Assembly (NCBI GenBank): GCA_030605675.1
Contig: JAUWHV010000169.1
Coordinates: 1-6,401 of the forward strand
Reading direction: 5' to 3'
Origin: Deltaproteobacteria bacterium
GTDB taxonomy: Bacteria; Desulfobacterota; Dissulfuribacteria; Dissulfuribacterales; UBA3076
Length of the DNA stretch: 6,401 nucleotides
Shown here: in pieces, positions 5,722 to 6,401 of the stretch
How the letters are laid out: every line of letters begins with the position of its first letter
How positions within the stretch are numbered: position 1 is the stretch's first letter
Notes under the pieces: generated by a model
What the model was told of the DNA's origin: nothing
Seen by the model: the letters and a program-made list of their open reading frames with translations, nothing else
Databases searched by the model: none
Translations under genes and position numbers: made by a program

Positions 5722-6401
5722 ATGAATAAAACGCATTATCGAATAAGAAGCCGTAAAGGATTGTCGGCAAGATATCTTGTGCTTTTAAGTCTTTTAATTA
5801 TCGGCGTTTTTGCCGGATGTGCCGGCAAGGACAGCGGCATTGAGGCCGGTAAAGATAAAGGCGTGTTTTCATGGTTTCGTTCTGCAGCCGGGCCCCCGGA
5901 ACCGGAGAGCGAGGTTGATTTGTCTGACAAGGCCATGGACTACTTTGTACATGGGCGCTATATCCTGGCAGAGGAGATATTTCAAAAGGTCAGGGATCGC
6001 TATCCCTTCAGCCCGTTCGCTACGCTTGCGGAATTGCGCCTTGCAGATTGCAAGTTTTACATGGGCGATTATGACGAAGCCATCTCCCTTTATGAGGAGT
6101 TTGAAAAGCTTCATCCCACCAACGAGGCAGTAACATATGTGATCTATCAGGAGGGTTCCTGCTATTACAGATTAATGGAAGGCCCTGATCGTGATCAGAC
6201 CTTCACCCACAAGCTCATTGAGACCTATGAGCGGCTCCTTAATAGATATCCGGATAGTCCATACAGTTACGAGGCCCGTAAACGAATAGCAGAGGCAAAG
6301 AACCGTCTGGCCCAGCATGAGGTTTTGGTGGCCCGATGGTATATTCGTACAGGGCAGGTGCCACAGGCTAAAAACCGCTTGGAGACTGCCGTGGACCTTT
6401 A
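5722..6401 (+). CDS. bamD: BamD-like outer membrane assembly lipoprotein (3' end outside window)
   Basis: This is a probable component of the BAM complex, which inserts beta-barrel proteins into the outer membrane from its periplasmic face. The frame is open from the ATG to the window edge (226 full codons), so the C-terminus is missing. A basic N-terminus (RIRSRKG) and hydrophobic core lead to a lipobox FAGC with Cys33. After a low-complexity linker, TPR-like helices start near residue 68. The segments RYPFSPFATLAELRLADC and MGDYDEAISLYEEFEKLHP, followed by YVIYQEGSCYYR, match the BamD/YfiO pattern. A later helix pair contains LLNRYPDSPYSYEAR. An in-frame stop at 5710-5712 makes the ATG at 5722 the first possible start. 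No Shine-Dalgarno sequence is visible before it. The upstream terminator and repeat tracts suggest its own promoter. A different TPR lipoprotein is possible but less likely. Confidence 0.88.
   Translation, partial: MNKTHYRIRSRKGLSARYLVLLSLLIIGVFAGCAGKDSGIEAGKDKGVFSWFRSAAGPPEPESEVDLSDKAMDYFVHGRYILAEEIFQKVRDRYPFSPFATLAELRLADCKFYMGDYDEAISLYEEFEKLHPTNEAVTYVIYQEGSCYYRLMEGPDRDQTFTHKLIETYERLLNRYPDSPYSYEARKRIAEAKNRLAQHEVLVARWYIRTGQVPQAKNRLETAVDL

Noticed and set aside
5810..6133. Plus-strand open frame overlapping the bamD-like gene
   Set aside because: It is out of frame with the lipoprotein/TPR frame, which is open from 5722 to the window end and carries the recognisable motifs.

Overview
The window looks like a chromosomal segment of a Gram-negative bacterium with moderate GC. 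A BamD-type outer-membrane assembly lipoprotein and an M48 lipoprotein protease point to an outer membrane. A ZraS-like kinase, RadA, thioredoxin and repeat-rich spacers fit a Desulfobacterota (deltaproteobacterial) lineage, but that placement is inference from gene style, not something the sequence proves. No phage, transposase, CRISPR array, rRNA or tRNA gene was seen.

Layout from left to right. The window opens inside or at the very start of a gene for an M48-family zinc metalloprotease lipoprotein (+). A 149-bp convergent spacer follows, filled by an imperfect inverted-repeat element (796-921). Next is a two-gene minus-strand cassette: a SpoIIM/DUF95-family membrane protein, then 3 bp downstream a PPC/DUF296-domain protein. 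This cassette is distinctly more AT-rich than its neighbours (about 39% GC by hand count over 961-1380, against roughly 50-58% in sampled radA lines). A divergent intergenic region (2010-2190) carries a near-perfect 24-bp palindrome and a possible -10 box. After it come a ZraS/NtrB-like membrane histidine kinase with no response regulator in view, a spacer made almost entirely of 8-bp tandem units that fold back on themselves (3562-3718), radA with a TTG start, thioredoxin with a probable intrinsic terminator, another spacer with two heptamer repeat tracts, and a bamD-like gene cut by the right edge.

Functionally this is mostly housekeeping and envelope maintenance: protein quality control (M48 lipoprotein), envelope sensing (kinase), recombinational repair (RadA), thiol redox (thioredoxin) and outer-membrane protein insertion (BamD). 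I see no new multi-gene defence or metabolic system. The most unusual content is in the spacers: three of the longer ones are occupied by different short-period (7, 8 and about 9-10 bp) repeats, two of them arranged as large fold-backs. The AT-rich PPC-SpoIIM pair and the kinase-upstream palindrome are the other points worth checking.
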